From positions 60,202,001 through 60,266,000 of the forward strand of contig CM060733.1 in NCBI GenBank assembly GCA_030704615.1: a stretch of 64,000 nucleotides of DNA, given 5' to 3'. The DNA comes from Takakia lepidozioides (lineage: Eukaryota > Streptophyta > Takakiopsida > Takakiales > Takakiaceae). Positions 61,977 through 64,000 of this stretch are shown here, one piece after another. Each line of letters opens with the position of its first letter. Position 1 is the first letter of the stretch. A model generated the notes under the pieces. It ran no database searches. It had not been told where the DNA came from and saw only the letters and a program-made list of their open reading frames with translations. A program made the translations under genes and the position numbers.

Positions 61977-62399
61977 TTCACATTATTATCCTGGCTTCGT
62001 AAAGAGGTACGTGGCTATATCTTGACCGTCCCCTACGTGTCCAGTCTTAAAAATAAACTAAACAAGGTAGCATCGGATGGATGACAAATAGATTCGATTG
62101 GATGAACGTTATGGTTGGACGCTGTGAGGAGTCACAAGTGCCAGGAGCGACACGTGGCGATCACGGGTCTACCAAACCCAGGATTAATCGCGGGTTCAGG
62201 GTTTTAGGGGACCGGGGAACGCAGAGGAATAGGCCGGGTACCGAGCTCGGCTATGGCTTCTGACTCCTGAGGAAGACGGATCATCGATCCTGAGCCAGTG
62301 ATCGTGTCTCAGAATTCCGTGTAGAGCTTTGGGTTGCAGATTGGCAGTTAGTTTCGGAGGAATATCAAATCGGGTGCAATTCTGTACCAGCTGGTCGTC

Positions 62400-63876
62400 A
62401 TGGCGCTGTGTCTGTTGCGCCCACCATCCCTCTCCTCTTCATCTCTTGCCTCCGCTCCCCTTATGTTCCCTTGTCAGATAAATCCATTGGATTTCTTCCC
62501 TTGTTCTATGGTTGGGCTTCCGTCATCTTCTCTCTCGGATAAACCTTCAAATAGACGAAGGATGCTGATACAATGGCGTTCCAGCGACAATCGGAGAACT
62601 AAGCTAGTTACATTTGTAGGTAAAGGAGGCGTGGGGAAAACATTCTCTGCAGTTTTCGCGGCACAGGTATGCACTTCTTCTATGCATGCATTGGTCGTAT
62701 GCTTTGTATCTGAGCTGTGGAGGGTTATTGTCTTGGATTCAAATTCGGCTCCGCATGGCCTGACAAAGAGGGAGTGGGAAGAGATTGAAGAGAAAATACC
62801 AATTTTAATGACGGGTATGATCTTCCTCAAGATCCACAGGTTCCAATTGTAGGATACTTTTGTGTGTGCCTGGATGCCTCCGGAGAGCAATGCCACATTT
62901 GGCAGGCGGAGATTTACATGATTAGCCATCCAGATTTATCTTACACTTCATGGAGTGTGTATGTGGAGATGTATCTACCAATGATCGAAAGCTGACATTG
63001 AAAGATTCTGTCCAAAACTTTCCCCAAAATCCTCACGCCAAATTGTTACGACCATTTGCAGAAGGGCAACATGATAAGTTGATTTTTGAAATGGACATAA
63101 ACATTTCTATACATTATCTCCTGGACAGCACCATCACTTGAGAAAAGGGGTATCTTAAGATGGATGTTGGTGATTGGGGGTCCAAAGTATCATGTCAGGC
63201 CTCTTCCTGAAAAATGAAAATGTGGATAGTGGAGGTGATGGTGGGTGCTGTGGCCATGCATTGACAGGGAACTCTGGGCAGGGGCCATGGCTGCCTTGCG
63301 GTCAGCCGAGAGGTGAGAAGGGGCCATAACGGGTGTGCTTGCTGAGTGTGCAGTACTATGCCAGCACTGGCCTCCGCACCTGCCTCCTTGTCCAATCCCA
63401 GGACTCCACTGCTGATCTTCTCCTTGGCCAAAAGCTAAGCAGCACTCCTGCTTCTTTCAGGGATGGTACTCTTACAGCTCTAAGACTGGAGACTACCAAG
63501 GTTCTCTTTCACACCTCTTCTTTGTGTCATTTTGGCTAGACCATTCAGATAGCAGTTGCTTAGTTGAGCAGCAGCATGTTTGAATTGGGAGAGATGATTG
63601 ACATATTTATGTCATTGCTGGTTGGGTTTGACCCCGAAACATTACAACATTGGACATGCATAGCTCTCTATCAGACAGGATCATCATTTGCAAGATTGGG
63701 CTTTACTTCAGTGCATGAGGTATGAGAGTGGGATGCCGCATCTGACAATTATGGTCGTTAGATGCTATGTCTCAACAATGCATGACACGGGGCATGTGTA
63801 GATGCTGGTTGAGCCATTGGCCCAATTCAAGAAAGCAGATGCACGCCTTAATTTCAGCCAAGGAGCTCTTGATGAG
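62400..63876 (+). CDS. Plastid ArsA/GET3-type ATPase, At1g26090-like (3' end beyond window)
   Basis: Three exons are visible and in phase 0: 62400-62666, 63354-63500 and 63802-63876 (163 codons); more must follow. The first 65 or so residues are rich in Ser, Leu and Pro and look like a plastid transit peptide. The signature P-loop is KLVTFVGKGGVGKTFSAVFAAQ-like, the deviant Walker A of the ArsA/GET3/MinD class. Then come GLRTCLLVQSQDSTADLLLG, LTALRLETTK and MLVEPLAQFKKADARLN, matching the anion-transporting ATPase family of Arabidopsis At1g26090 better than GET3 proper. Its role is not well known. The gene diverges from RPS3 with 590 bp between start codons. Confidence 0.85.
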
Positions 63877-64000
63877 GTCTGTCATTCTTTCTTGACACCT
63901 TGCTTGATTTGAAATCAGATCAGAACTGCTGGACTATGGGGATGGTCAGGCTGGTTTTTTGTCTTTATTTGTACAGTGAACTTGTTGTCAAAGATAGTAT
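63877..64000 (+). other. Intron of the ATPase gene at the window edge
   Basis: Follows the donor GAG|GTCTGT at 63876/63877. No further exon is visible before the end of the window. Confidence 0.6.

Overview
This window is nuclear DNA from a plant, most likely a non-seed land plant or a close streptophyte relative. The evidence is GT-AG introns of plant size, an RS2Z-type SR splicing factor (a plant-specific class), a thioredoxin plus three-glutaredoxin GRXS17 protein, a telo-box in front of a ribosomal protein gene, and Ty1/copia, Ty3/gypsy and CACTA (TNP2/DUF4218) transposons. I cannot name the species. All exon models were read by eye from splice consensus, reading phase and family knowledge; no alignment or transcript was available.

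Layout. 0-13 kb is genic: an FBXO9-like F-box gene on the minus strand (3' end outside the window) and an RS2Z SR splicing factor on the plus strand. 13-16 kb holds a dispersed repeat. 16-30 kb is a transposon nest: a 5'-truncated copia element with one LTR, a minus-strand TNP2 transposase relic, a divergently placed plus-strand gene with a Transposase_24-like region followed by an FCP1-like phosphatase fragment, and a SWIM-finger transposase relic with an in-frame stop. 30-37 kb holds two related acidic first exons, each followed by an array of hairpin-forming palindromes (27 units, then 5), an exon with a 'WDGN' motif, and a DUF4218 transposase tail fused to that exon. 37-40.5 kb is a degraded gypsy gag-pol. 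42.5-45 kb is an FCP1-like pseudogene. 45-51 kb has tandem repeats, a hAT-like non-autonomous element with 8-bp target duplications, SINE-like sequence and a second copy of the dispersed repeat. 52-64 kb is genic again: an unexplained CpG-rich island, GRXS17, RPS3 (minus) and a divergent plastid ArsA/GET3-type ATPase (plus, running out of the window).

The conserved genes are unrelated housekeeping functions: protein turnover, splicing, iron-sulphur/redox handling, translation and a P-loop ATPase. They do not form a pathway. The most unusual structure is the palindrome arrays in the introns of the 30-36 kb gene pair. Both arrays share the core GTGCG-TCAA-CGCAC although their outer arms and spacers differ, which suggests that the hairpin or the core itself is maintained.
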